DNA from: Temnothorax longispinosus
Taxonomy: Eukaryota > Arthropoda > Insecta > Hymenoptera > Formicidae
Assembly: GCF_030848805.1 (NCBI RefSeq)
Contig: NC_092363.1
Coordinates: 3,410,001 to 3,474,000, forward strand
Reading direction: 5' to 3'
DNA length: 64,000 nucleotides
Below the pieces are notes generated by a model. That model was given only the letters and a program-made list of their open reading frames with translations, was not told the origin of the DNA and made no database searches. Of this stretch, positions 9,527 through 21,800 are shown piece by piece; position 1 is the first letter of the stretch, and each line of letters begins with the position of its first letter. The position numbers were made by a program, and so were the translations under genes.

Positions 9527-12051
9527 TAATGTCACACGTATGTATGTACATGTGCTTTTTAAATCTCGATTACGAGATAAGATAGCGAATGTTTCTTATA
9601 TACAAATGTACATAAATAACATTGATTTTTTGTTTAATATATGATTACACACACAGATATTATCACTTTAATCATGTGTAATATATGTTATGTACGTACA
9701 TCTATCTTTCTTTGTAAAATGATGTCACTTGCATATGGATGACGATTTTACTTTCCATTTAACTTGCATTTATATTTGTATATAGATAATCTCGTATATA
9801 GATAATGTGAAACGATATATAAGATTTTCAATTACATTCAGATAATTTGAATAAAATCCTCTCTCTCTCTCTCTAATCTGTTATGATTGTTATCTGAAAA
9901 ATATATAGATATATCTTATATTATCTAATTGATAAAATTATTCCATATTTTATAATGTAAATACTTGATAAGCTTGATAATAATCTTTTTAAAAATCACG
10001 TATATGCAACTGACAGCATTATTCAAAGTTGAGAACGTAATATATCGATATTGGCAATTATAATTAAAAATTTTTTTTATCGTAAAATCTATATTTTTTA
10101 AACGTTTAACAATAGGAATAATATTTGGTCGATTATATGTTTAACTTGCGTAGAGAGTTACGTTCAAATTTTGAATGCAATATTAAAAATTTGGCTATAA
10201 AATTATTAAATTTATTTCCGCGATTATATCCGTTATCTGAACCGACCAAATATTACATTAATATGTTCTTATATAACTTTCACTTGCATTCAGATGATCC
10301 GAAAAAAATGCTGATTTAATCTGTTACGATTGTTAAGATTATTAGAAAAGTATTTTATATTATCTAATTGGCGCTTGATAAAATGATTCCATAAAATTAT
10401 GTAATGTAAACACATGATGAGCATGATTTCCTGTAACTGACAATATTTATTCAATTGTACAATTTCTGAAAGTCTGGAATGTACCTATAACTTCACAAGT
10501 TTGGCAAACTGTAACAACGAAGAATATCCAACTACATACGCGAATCATATTTTCGATTTCACTGGTTTCGCGCAGATGGAGGAGTCCAATATGCGGAAAT
10601 GTGGTTATCTCTTCGTACGACAGAGCCGTTTACCGTTTAACAGAATTCAGCCAATTACGTTAAACGAGAAGCATCTAACAAGATTTCGAGAGATTTCATA
10701 TCGTCTCATTTCTTTTTCAAAATGCAGTTACTACTATTTTATGATTCTTAGTTGAATATATCCGTGGTTTTTCAACTTTACTGTGCACTCACAGCATATT
10801 GGAAAGAAAATTGTATTAAATCTTTAAAATTTAACATGTCAATCATTATAAATAGGAACTTACATCTATCTTATTTACGCGAACGATAATAACATTTGTC
10901 TTAATATTGTATTATATGACGATCGAATACGTTTAACTACATTAATAAGTAATAAAATTTTGGTCTTTGAATCTATTCCTTCGCTAATAGCATATTTGAA
11001 CTAATTTACTACGTATGATAAGATTAAAAATCTATTAATCTATACGAAATTAAAAATGTATAAATTTATTTAACTAATTAAAATTTAAATTTAAGAAATT
11101 AAATTAAGTGATTAAAATTCAAACTTGACAATTTATTAACTAGGATCCCGACAATAAATGTTTTCAATCAATAACAATATGATGTAAAGTGACGATATTA
11201 ATGTAAAGTACTACTTATCGCAAGAATAACCGTTCGGAAAAGATTCTGCTAAAATTCACTACATTGAGAAGGTTCGTAAAAATAAAAATAATAAAACTGT
11301 ATGCCATAATGAGTTACTTCGTTCCACTGAAAGCACCCTCATTACTTTGCCAAGGTTTTCGCTTTGAACATGGTGAAAGATATTTCCCGAAAGTAATGGT
11401 ATGCGATTACTCCTTTTTGAAAACCTGTACTTTGTTTATTTCTTGAATCGCGATTGCTACGGTTGATCTCTGATGCTTTTTGCAATCCGACTGATCGTAG
11501 ATCGGAATATATTCTACACGTATATTACAAAAAATAATATTACTTGTGACATTTCTATCGTTCATACATTGTAGTTCATAGTTCTATCGTTCATACATAC
11601 GTATATTTAGTCATTTCATAGTAATATGCAAATCCATTTTGCATAATCTACACGGAGAAAATTTTATATTAAATGTTACTATGCTGTCGCACCAACTGCG
11701 GATCTGCTATGATCTGCTATGATCGTAGCATTAAATGCTATGGACATAGTAATTTTACTATAAGACTATAGCATTTAAACTTGTGCGTCTTGATGGTCCG
11801 CAGCTATAGTGCGACACCATAGTAATATTTACTATAAAATTTTCTCCGTGTATATATATATTAGAGACATAGTAGTTTTTACAGCATCTTAATAATATTG
11901 GCGGCTTCTCTTTTCAGAGACAGACACAGAAATATATATTATAACGTATAAATAATGAATCCAAGAATATTTCAGACACTTAGCGGAATATTTATTTAAG
12001 CAATTTTTTTTACATTATTATTCAACAATAATGTCTGTTTGGACATGCAGT
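9527..12051. repeat. 3' flank of duplicated unit 2 (non-coding)
   Basis: Aligns with 447-2937 in the same orientation and so marks the second duplicated unit. It differs by having a single copy of the 205 bp repeat and by a private MITE at 11651-11850. A candidate AATAAA (minus strand) for GH1 copy 2 lies at 11991-11996. Confidence 0.8.
11651..11850. mobile_element. MITE with CACGGAGAAAATTTTAT ends, copy 1
   Basis: A 200 bp element with ends CACGGAGAAAATTTTATA and its inverse, followed by inverted TTACTATG. It is flanked by TA at 11649-11650 and 11851-11852. Units 1 and 3 keep the uninterrupted site ('cataatctatag...', 'cataatctatat...'), so the insertion came after duplication. The longer relative at 34055-34338 is more symmetrical; this copy has lost part of its left arm. 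Confidence 0.92.
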
Positions 12052-12207
12052 TTAAACAATAATTGTTGTGATTGGAAGCTCATCAATAAAAAGTTTCTTA
12101 GTCTCAATGACATGTTTATACCAGTTCATTGACCATTTTGGAGTTCTTGTTCGATTTGGATCAGTGAAGTTGACGTGTACCAAGCCGAATCGTTCTCTGT
12201 CAGAGCA

Positions 12208-12253
<46 letters not shown>

Positions 12254-14617
12254 ATTTATATGTATACATATTTTAAAGGAAGTTCATAAAAATGTAATAA
12301 ATAATAACTCACGTGTAACCCTTATTCCATTCAAAATTATCTAACAAACTCCAAACAGCATATCCTTTCACATTACATCCACTTTCTCGAATGGCAGTTA
12401 ACATTGCCTTCATATAAGAATGTAAGTAAGATATTCTTAAATAATCAGAAGTACAACATCTGTCAGAAAAACCATTCTCTGTAATAAAGATAGGTGGGTT
12501 ATCATATTCACTCGCAATCTTCTTGATAATCTCTAGAAATCCAGCGGGAACAACCTGAAATATTTATAAAACTTATTGCGCATAAATACAAATATTTTAT
12601 TCGCGCGTCGGTATTTTATTTTTAATGAAAAAATTATTTTAATTTGTGTAATTTTATTGCATTTAAGAAAGATGATATTTGACATATTTAACTTAATTCA
12701 CAGTGGGGCAACATATTCATTACTTCGTAACACTACATCGATTAATAGCAATAGTCAATTACTAGTTTCTCCATAATCGGTCATAATTTCACTAGTTATA
12801 TTTGATTCGGCTGAATTGTCGGAATACGCATATTTTCTGAAATACACTCGATTCTGATTTCCAATTTATGGCGTTGACTACAAACTATGAATAATTCACA
12901 GAATGAATTTCATAATAAGTTAAACCATCTGTACGACTTAATTGTGCCTAATGTGTTATCAGCGTTAAATCCTAGCAAGTATTACACAAACAAGTTTCAA
13001 GCGCGCAAAAATTGATTGATAGTTGGACACATATGTAATCTTCTATGCTAACTAACTCTGAGCCAATCCGAAGCGCTTTTTGGCCGTGATGAATCTATGC
13101 TTGTTTTCACGCCGGAATAATCGTACCACGCTTGTCCTTTTGATCGTGGTACTATTTCCACAAGTTTTAAAGTGTAATGATTCAATCCAAAGAAGTCCGA
13201 TGTACCTCTTAAAAAACGGAAGAGATAATAAGAACCGAGAGATAATGTCAGTCTGATAAGAGATAATTAATTAGTAACGGTATTAATTATTGCATATTTT
13301 TGTGCTATTTTTTACTTAATATATTGCACCCATTCTGGCGAAAATACTGGCAAAATAGATCTCGGAAAACCATCCAGTTTACTGTTTTCAGCTATTTGGT
13401 TTCTCATAATCGCTGGATAATCACCAGTCTTTGAAAAAATGGGATGGGCTACCCATCCGCAATCAAATTGGAACTGTACGTCTACTGCTGCAGTATCAAA
13501 AGGATTTTTGGGGAATGCGCCTGAACAATAGAGAACTATGCCAATTTGACCTTTCTGCTGTTTTCGAAATTCTTTGTCGTAGATATGAAAAATCTTGGCA
13601 TGCGCTTTCAAAATATTATGCATGCACAAATATTTGCCAGGATAACCTAATTTCTTTCCTAAAAGCATGTTCCATTTTTAAAGATATTTAATGTTGTTAG
13701 AAAAATATTAGGTATACGTTTCTCGCTAGATAACGAATATTATAGGTATATATGAAGAATTGATACCTGGTGCTTTTGTGCCATCGTAATACATCTGATT
13801 GCAAATGGTAGGTTCATTGATAGTCATGAAATATTTAACTTTAGGGCCGAGTTCTTTAAAAACGACTCTAGCATAATCAGATATCCATTCAACCATCATT
13901 TCATTGGTCCATCCACCCATGCTTTCAAAGATGACTGGGTGATCCCAATGATACAAAGTAACAAATGGTTCAATGCCATTTGCTAATAATTCATTAATAA
14001 GATTTTTATAATAATCGAGTCCCTCTTGATTGATCACATTAGCGTAACCAGTTGGTAAAATACGTGACCAACTGAGAGAAAACCGGTAAAAGTCAACCTA
14101 AAATATTATATTTTGATGTCGAATATTCCACATAGTTACAAGCTTTCAATAAAATATAGTCAGGCAAAATGTACCCCCATGTTCTTTAATAACTGTACAT
14201 CTTCTTTATATTTGTGATAGGAATCGCAAGCTACATCGCCATTGCTACCATCACGTATTAAATTTTGATGTTCGTGTACAAATTGGTCCCAAACATTCTC
14301 GCCCTTACCTTTTTGAATTTAGGCACACCATAATAAATTACTTATAAAATTGACGATAACGCCTATATAATATTCCATAAATCTTGTCTATATCTAAGGT
14401 ACTAACATCTCTTAATGCTTCAATAATTAAATGACATTGAGCGTTTGATAGAAATTCTTTACGTACCGCCTTCATTCCAAGCTCCTTCTATTTGATAAGC
14501 GGATGTAGCAGTACCAAATAGAAAATCTTTAGGAAAAGATAATGTGTCGTCAGCAAAACTATGCGTGACAACAAAAATAAAGCTAAAAGCGACTCCGAGA
14601 TACAAATAGCTCACCAT
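12052..14617 (-). CDS. GH1 beta-glucosidase / myrosinase-like protein, copy 2
   Basis: Seven exons: complement(join(12052..12196, 12313..12554, 13057..13207, 13316..13658, 13767..14097, 14175..14308, 14467..14617)); GT-AG introns in the same positions and phases as the neighbours; 498 residues, open throughout. Signal peptide at the N-terminus (starts M-V-S-Y). Acid/base in T-I-N-E-P (E190); nucleophile in F-I-T-E-N-G (E396); F-G-L-N-H-Y-T and S-A-S-D-W-L-R are canonical. The loop after T-I-N-E-P is the shortest of the three copies (T-I-C-N-Q-M-Y-Y-D-G-T-K-A-P-G). Expected role: a secreted retaining beta-glycosidase, substrate unknown. Its proximal 5' flank matches copy 3 only to about 14663, so it lacks the TATA-containing region of its paralogs and must use a different promoter if expressed. 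Confidence 0.94.
12212..12251. repeat. (TA)n microsatellite in intron 6 of GH1 copy 2
   Basis: About 40 bp of TA repeat at the same place relative to the 3' splice site as in copies 1 and 3, so it predates the duplications. Confidence 0.95.
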
Positions 14618-14837
14618 TGCGAAGACGACTGAGCATAGTATCTCGGCAATTGAGTATTATCAGTTGTTACGTCAAACTTCGGAATTTGTGAAATATTAGG
14701 TTTTGTAGAATAGTAAGAGAAGGGCTATTCTAAAGGAGGGGAGATAAAAAGACGTAACGAGATCTTATCGTATCTCGGGTGCACGCTGGTAAAGGCGCGT
14801 GCCTCGAGACGAATGCACGTTTCGGGAAACTCCATAC
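14618..14837. other. Unit 2 / unit 3 junction; 5' flank of GH1 copy 2
   Basis: The first ~45 bp upstream of the copy 2 ATG match the other copies ('gagtattatcag'). From about 14664 to 14837 the sequence is unique in the window and GC-richer. It contains an imperfect inverted repeat (TCTCGGGTGCACGC ... GCGCGTGCCTCGAGA) at about 14774-14811. At 14838 the unit 3 3' flank begins. This ~175 bp would be the only candidate promoter DNA before the next unit. Confidence 0.6.
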
Positions 14838-15637
14838 AAGATTAAAAGTTTATAAATTTATTTAACTAATTGAAATTTAAATTTCAGGAATTAAATTAAG
14901 TGATTAAAATTCAAACTTGACAATTTGTTAACTAGGATCTCGACAATAAATGTTTTCAGTCAATAACAATATGACGTAAAGTGACGATATTAATGTAAAG
15001 TACTACTTATCGCAAAAATAACCGATCGGAAAGGGTTCTGCTGAAATTCACTACATTGAGAAGGTTCGTAGGAATAAAAATAATAAACTGTATGCCATAA
15101 TGAGTTACTTCGTTCCACTGAAAGCGCACTCGTTACTTTGCCAAGGTTTTTCGCTTTGAACATGTTAAAAGATATTTCCCGAGAGTAATGATATGCGATT
15201 ACTCCTTTTTGAAAACCTGTACTTCGTTTATTTCTTGAATCGCGATTGCTACGGTTGCTCTCAGATGCTTTTTGCAATCCGACTGATCGTAGAGCGGAAT
15301 ATATTTTACACTTATATTACAAAAAAGAATATTACTTGTGACATATCTATCGTCCATACGTTATAGTTCATAGTTCTATCGTTCATACATATATTTAGTC
15401 ATCTCATAGTAGTATGTAAATTCATTTTTCATAATCTATATGTATATTTAAGATATAGTAGTTTTTACAGCATTATAATAATACTGGCGGCTTCTTTTTT
15501 CAGAGATAGGCACAGAAATATATATTATAACGTACAAATAAATTAATCCAAGAATATTTTAGACACTTAGCGGAATACTTATTTAAGCAATCTTTTTACA
15601 TTATTATCTAACAATAATGTCTGTTTAGACACGCAGT
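14838..15637. repeat. 3' flank of duplicated unit 3 (truncated)
   Basis: Matches unit 1 from about 2160 to 2937 and unit 2 from about 11045 to 12051. The first ~1.7 kb of the flank seen in units 1 and 2 is absent, so the junction cut inside the flank. No MITE is present at the position where unit 2 carries one. Confidence 0.8.
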
Positions 15638-15867
15638 TTAAACTATGTTTGCTGTGATTGGAAGCTCATCAATAAAAAGTTTCTTATTCTCAATGACATG
15701 TTTATACCAGTTCATTGACCATTTTGGAGTTCTTGTTCGATTTGGATCAGTGAAGTTGACGTGTACCAAGCCGAATCGTTCTCTGTTAGAAAATAATTTT
15801 ATAAATAAATATATACATACATACATACATATATATACATATATATATATATATACATTATATATAC

Positions 15868-15925
<58 letters not shown>

Positions 15926-18515
15926 GGTCCAGAAGTATGTTCCGGGACTTTTATTTTTTACATCGGTATATTCCAGGACATTTGGCAGTTTCCAGGACTG
16001 TCCTGGAAAAAATTCATGTCCTACGGCACGTTTCGGGACAATTTTTTGAATCTGATTACATATATATGCGTTATATTCCAGGACTGTACATTTCAAAAAA
16101 CGTAAACAGTCCCGGAACATACCTCTAGACCTACATATATATATATATACAATATGTATACATATTTTAAAGAGTTTAAAAAAATGTAACAAATAATAAC
16201 TCACGTATAACCCTTGTTCCATTCAAAATTATCTAACACACTCCAAGCAGCATATCCTTTCACATTACATCCGCTTTCTCGAATGGCAGTTAACATTGCC
16301 TTCATATAAGAATGTAAGTAGGATATTCTTAAATAATCAAAAGTACAACATCTGTCAGAAAAACCATTCTCTGTAATAAAGATAGGTGGGTTATCATATT
16401 CACTCGCGATCTTCTTAATAATCTCTCGAAATCCAGCGGGAACAACCTAAAATATTTATAAAACTTATATTGCGCATAAATACAAATATTTTAATCACGT
16501 CGGTATTTTATTTTTAATAAAAAAATTATTTTAATTTAAGTAATTTTATTGTATTTAAGAAAGATGATATTCGACATATTTAACTTAATTCACAGTGGAG
16601 CAACATATTCGTTACTTCGTAACACTACATCATTCAATAGCAATAGTCAATTACTAGTTTCTCCATAATTGGTCATAATTTCACTAGTTATATTCGATTC
16701 GGCCGAATTGTCGGAATATGCACATTTTCTGAAATACACTCGATTCTGATTTCCAATTTATGGCGTTGACTACAAACTATGAATAATTCACAGAATAAAT
16801 TATTCATAATAAGTTAAACCATCTGTACGATTTAATTGTGCCTGATGTGTTATCAGGGTTAAATCCTAGCAAGTTTTACACAACCAAGTTTCAAGCGCGC
16901 GAAAAACATTGATAGTTTGATACATATGTAATCCTCTATGCTAACTAACTCTGAGCCAATCCGAAGCACTTTTTGGCCATGATGGATCTATGCTTGTTTT
17001 CACGCCGGAATAATCGTACCACGCTTGTCCTTTTGATCGTGGCACTGTTTCCACAAGTTTCGAAGTGTAATGATTCAATCCAAAAAAGTCCGATGTACCT
17101 CTTAAAAAACGGAAAAAATAATAAGAACCGAGAGATAATGTCAGTCTGATAAGAGATAATTAATTAGTAACGGTATTAATTATTGCATATTTTTGTGCTA
17201 TTTCTTACTTAATATATTGCACCCATTCTGGCGAAAATACTGGCAAAATAGATTTCGGAAAACCATCCAGTTTACTGTTTTCAGCTATTTGGTTTCTCAT
17301 AATCGCTGGATAATCACCAGTCTTTGAAAAAATGGGATGGGCTACCCATCCGCAATCAAATTGGAACTGTACGTCTACTGCTGTAGTATCAAAAGGATTT
17401 TTGGGGAATGCGCCTGAGCAAGAGGGAACTATGCCAATTTGACCTTTCTGCTTTTTTCGAAATTCTTTGTCATAGATATGATAAATCTTGGCATGCGCCT
17501 TCAAAATATTATGCATGCACAAATATTTGCCAGGATAACCTAATTTCTTTCCTAAAAGCATGTTCCATTTTTAGAGTTATTTAATATGTCGCTAGAAAAA
17601 TATTATACGTTTCTTGCTAGATAACAAATATATTAGGTATGAAGAAATGATACCTGGTGCTTTTTGTCCATCGAAATACCCTTCATTGCAAATGACGGCA
17701 GGTTCATTGATAGTCATGAAATATTTAACTTTGGGACCGAGTTCTTTGAAAACGACTCTTGCATAATCAGATATCCATTCAACCATCATTTCATTGGTCC
17801 ATCCACCCATGCTTTCAAAGATGACTGGGTGATCCCAATGATACAAAGTAACAAATGGTTCAATGCCATTTGCTAATAATTCATTAATAAGATTTTTATA
17901 ATAATCGAGTCCCTCTTGATTGATCACATTAGCGTAACCAGTTGGTAAAATACGTGACCAACTGAGAGAAAACCGGTAAAAGTCAACCTAAAATATCATA
18001 TTTTGATGTCGAATATTCCACATCGTTACATCGTCGCTTTTAATAAAATATAGTTAGGCAAAATGTACCCCCATGTTCTTTAATAACTGTATATCTTCTT
18101 TATATTTGTAATAGGAATCGCAAGCCACATCGCCATTGCTACCATCACGTATTAAATTTGGATGTTCGTGTACAAATTGGTCCCAGACATTCTCGCCCTT
18201 ACCTTTTTGAATTTAAGCACACCATAATAAATTAATTATAAAATTGACGAAAACGCCTATATATATAATATTCCATAAATCTTGTTTATACCTAAGATAC
18301 TAACATCTCTTAATGCTTCAATAATTGAGTGACATTGAGTGTTGGATAGAAATTCTTTACGTACCGCCTTCATTCCAAGCTCCTTCTATTTGATAAGCGG
18401 ATGAAGCAGTGCCAAATAGAAAACCTTTAGGAAAAGATAATGTGTTGTCAGCAAAACTATGCGTGACAACAAAAATAAAGCTGAAAGCAACTCCGAGATA
18501 CGAATAGCTCGCCAT
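15638..18515 (-). CDS. GH1 beta-glucosidase / myrosinase-like protein, copy 3
   Basis: Seven exons: complement(join(15638..15782, 16205..16446, 16950..17100, 17209..17551, 17654..17987, 18069..18202, 18365..18515)); GT-AG introns, phases conserved; 499 residues without a stop. Signal peptide starts M-A-S-Y-S-Y. T-I-N-E-P holds E190 and I-T-E-N-G holds E397. The loop after the acid/base (A-V-I-C-N-E-G-Y-F-D-G-Q-K-A-P-G) keeps the Gly-Tyr seen in typical GH1 enzymes, which copies 1 and 2 have lost. S-D-W-L and F-G-L-N-H-Y-T are intact. One difference is D-S-Y-Y-K-Y-K-E-D, where the family and the other copies have His in place of the second Tyr. Intron 6 is enlarged to 422 bp by microsatellites and a palindromic element. 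It shares a 5' flank with copy 1. Likely a working secreted beta-glycosidase; substrate not inferable. Confidence 0.94.
15801..15922. repeat. Compound (TA)n/(CATA)n microsatellite, intron 6 of GH1 copy 3
   Basis: A long run of CATA and TA repeats, about three times longer than in the paralogs. It abuts the palindromic element that follows. Confidence 0.95.
15924..16133. mobile_element. MITE-like element with TAGGTC..GTATGTTCCGGGACT ends
   Basis: A 26 bp terminal inverted repeat with two mismatches; both ends contain GTATGTTCCGGGACT reading inward. The element is ~210 bp, sits inside a TA microsatellite, and is absent from intron 6 of copies 1 and 2. Internal repeats of the 'ccaggac' and 'cgggac' type suggest sub-terminal repeats. 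Because the flanks are TA repeats, the target duplication cannot be read exactly. Confidence 0.82.
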
Positions 18516-18703
18516 TGCGAAGACGACTGAGCATAGTATCTCGCCAATTGAGTATTATCAGTCATGCACACTGACCTTTGTCATACTATATACTCTTCTA
18601 CAGATAACTACATCCTTAATATTTGCCCCTCCTACATATCGTATAATGTCTCAATTTATACACACAAACGTCTACACGATTGTTTGCGATTAATATTTGC
18701 TTT
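18516..18703. promoter_or_regulatory. 5' flank of GH1 copy 3
   Basis: Conserved with copy 1 (5643-5784) except for a ~50 bp stretch at about 18553-18600 that copy 1 lacks. It contains the TATA-like box (TATAAAT on the minus strand, 18654-18660) and the conserved 'atatttgcccctcctacata' block. The high conservation of a non-coding flank fits a shared proximal promoter or simply recent duplication. Confidence 0.45.
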
Positions 18704-18858
18704 CTAAATCTGAATCAGTAAAAAGTCACTGAAGTAGCATACTTTAGACTGATATCGGTGAATAGTCATTGATGCATTCAGTGATTATTCACTGATATCA
18801 GTGTAAATGTAAATGTAAATGTAAGTTATGCCATTTCAGTAACTTTTTATTGATTTAG
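18704..18858. repeat. 155 bp palindrome upstream of GH1 copy 3
   Basis: CTAAATC at 18704 is mirrored by GATTTAG at 18852-18858. Inside, the left AAAAAGTCACTGAAGTAGCAT pairs with the right arm, and the centre holds repeated ACTGATATC/GATATCAGT motifs plus a (TAAATG)n run. Its left part is also upstream of copy 1. Likely an old MITE that was part of the unit before duplication. Confidence 0.65.
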
Positions 18859-21800
18859 ATTTAGAGAGTGCGCATTACATGACTTATTGTTAGTCGAGTT
18901 TTAATTTCTTTCCGGCGGAATCGGTGTAAAAGTTCATAACTACGACCACTCTGTCAAGAGTGTACGACTAAGAAGAGAAGTTGATTAATAAAAATCAATA
19001 AGACAGAATGTATACATTTGTTGTTGCGTTAATGTTTTATTACGCTAAATTATTCGAACGTACTCTAAATTAGAAATTACCGTTTGCATAAATTCTTGAT
19101 ATGATATCGTTTGTTTGAAATGGCAGTTATCGAAATTTCGAGATTCGTTGCTTATGAATACCTAGCGTGTATTCACCGCGCTTGTATAACCACAGAGCCA
19201 ATAATGGCGTCATGAGTTTATTACTTGCATAAATTAAGCGGCTTGGATAATAATCTTCTCGTTATGCCGTCTACAGTTCCTCCGATAACAGCACTTTCGA
19301 ATACAAAGCGGATATAACTGTGGCCTAACAAACCATGACGCTTCATTGCTGTCCCGACGATTAGCAGATAAACGGACATTAATGTCCGTCTTTGTTCACG
19401 GAAGTTTTGACGTTCCCACAATAGTTGGAAACGTCACTTCAGCCAATCTGAGCTAATGGAAATCGCGTATCACGAAGTTATGTTTCACAAAACGATACAT
19501 TGTACACGAGAGATCTCTCTCATATGAGTATATTGCTACTTTTTGATGGATGGCTGCATCCAGATTGATCCATTACTTGTTATTTGAAAATCTTGAGAGT
19601 TCCGATTTTTTTTTAATTCTGAGTGATTAAATAATGTAGAATTAAAATGACAAGCGAAGCTGCAAGTATAAAATGATAAATCGAGTTAAGACAAACGACA
19701 GAACTATTTCAATATCAAAGCATTAATAGCTTCAGAATTATATATAATTCAAAATGAAAACTTTTTAGCGTATTGAGCTTCAGAGATTTAAGTATATAAC
19801 GCAGAAATCATTGCTCATTATTTTTAGGAAATTGAATTTTCGATTAAAATACAATCTTATTTATGAACTTATAACGAACAATCTCAACTAACGAGAATTT
19901 CGTTAAGAATTTCAATTTCACTGATTGTGAGTAATCTATCGTTAAAAGAAAACGGTAATTTTGTAATATCTTATGCGATAGATATTACAGAGAGGATTGA
20001 TTATATTGAACATCGAATAGGGATATTTCCAACGTTATTCATCGATATATTTGACACGTGGTGTCAGACTATTATTGCCCTACGGAAATCGCTCCGCCTG
20101 TGCACTTCGCGTCAAAAGAGAATCTATATAGTATTAGCAGATCCACGAGTATTAAACGCCTTAATACTAATGCGAATATCATACATGACAAGGCGAACAG
20201 AACTGCCGGTGCGGAAGGAGACAGCGATGGGCCGCAGCGCAGCGCGGCACAATAAACTATTCTCTGAGAGGCAAAACACGAGCCCTGGCGCCAGTATAAC
20301 CGAAGCCCAACGTGCTGCTTCATTATGCGCTGCGACGTGGCAAAGTGCCAAGGCCTTTGATAAAGGGGGTGGCCATGTCGTGCCCGGGCGAGCCCACTCT
20401 ATATCCCTCCGCCTTTCCGCCCTTTCGCCATAACACGGGGGCGTCGTGCACCCTCTGACGCACGTCTCCCGTCCATCGCTTCTTCCATCTCTTCTTACAC
20501 GGACAGCGCGACGGCACGTTGTCCTTTTCTATTCGACATACTGATTACCATTTTCCTTTTTATCCTTCTTTTCATTAATTTTCTCTGAAAATTGCCTGAC
20601 GATTTAGTCATTATAAAAACAGTCGAGCGCACCATCAGAGAGTTAAGGCTTTCAAATTATTGCAGCCGATATGCGAATAATGCAAGATATCTGATGAATT
20701 TATGTTGACCTTTAAAATGATGCATTATATCGCGACGGCTAAATCGCCAGTCTGACCGCAACCTCGATTTGCTCTGTTTTTCGCCTAGTATACGTGTACG
20801 AGCATCGGAAGACCTCTGCCGCGGTTAATTACACGATGCTTGCATGCATGATGATCAGCTTCTTAGATTAGCGAGGGGCAACTCCTACACACCGCGGGAC
20901 GTCAACCATGAATCAGGCAAGCGCCTATGGTGTCTGACACGTTGCGCGTCTCGAGTTCTTCACCCTTAAAGTTACCGGGCTAGAAGTCGAAGGCTGTAAC
21001 TTGTTGCCGGAACTTCGTGAGCGCGGCTACGGCAAGAAAGCTGAATTATACGGAGCTGCGTGTTACGGAACTCGAGAGCCATGCCGAAGGAAATGAAATA
21101 ATTATATCTTTCCAAACCGAGTTTCAATTATACAGATAATATCAATACTCTCTGCCAGCGAGACGTTCCAGAGTTTCTCTCGTTCCATTCAAAGCATTGA
21201 TACAGCGAGAATAGCAACGGCACAGCCGGTAGACCAAAAGATATACGGAAAATACTATTTTCTCTGTATATATAATTTTAACTTCTCGTAATATTATCCT
21301 TCTCGAGAATTTGCTTTCATGAGAAATATGCGCATGCCCGTAGTCTAAAATATTGCTTCTGTTCAAGAAAATTAACCTGGTTAAAATAAAAGAACGAACG
21401 TGTGCTATATCTGCTGTGAGAATTTAAATGTTGGCAGTCCAATTCTGACAAATGGAATTTTATTTTCGTCGCTGTATACGTAGAGATATTCGTATTACAC
21501 GCGTGTTATGCCAGGGAGTTTTGCACACATTTCCCATTCGTATTTAAATACTTTCAGCAGGTATGGATAAAGTTATACGGTGAATGATGCTTACATCCAA
21601 TTACGGTAACCAGCGTTTTCAATAAAAGCCTTCACGGTACTTTCTGTTTGCGCATTCCGCGCCGGCTAACGAGCCGTTGGTTTGCCACTTAAACTTTTCC
21701 ATTGTGTGCTTTCTCTCATTTCCCCAGCCGCGAGGAATTTTCGGTATTCGCTGAGAGATCTAGTATAATTGCACGGATTACGCGAGAAGACCAAGCGTAC

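Noticed and set aside
15869..16222. Open frames across intron 6 of GH1 copy 3
   Set aside because: They run through TA repeats and the palindromic element; not coding.
2938..18515. Horizontal transfer of the GH1 genes from bacteria
   Set aside because: Six introns with conserved phases, insect-type signal peptides and AT-rich codon use matching surroundings argue for ordinary insect genes.
19927..20433. 168-codon plus-strand frame beginning at GTG
   Set aside because: No ATG start, no domain, and overlapping frames on the other strand across the same GC-rich block.
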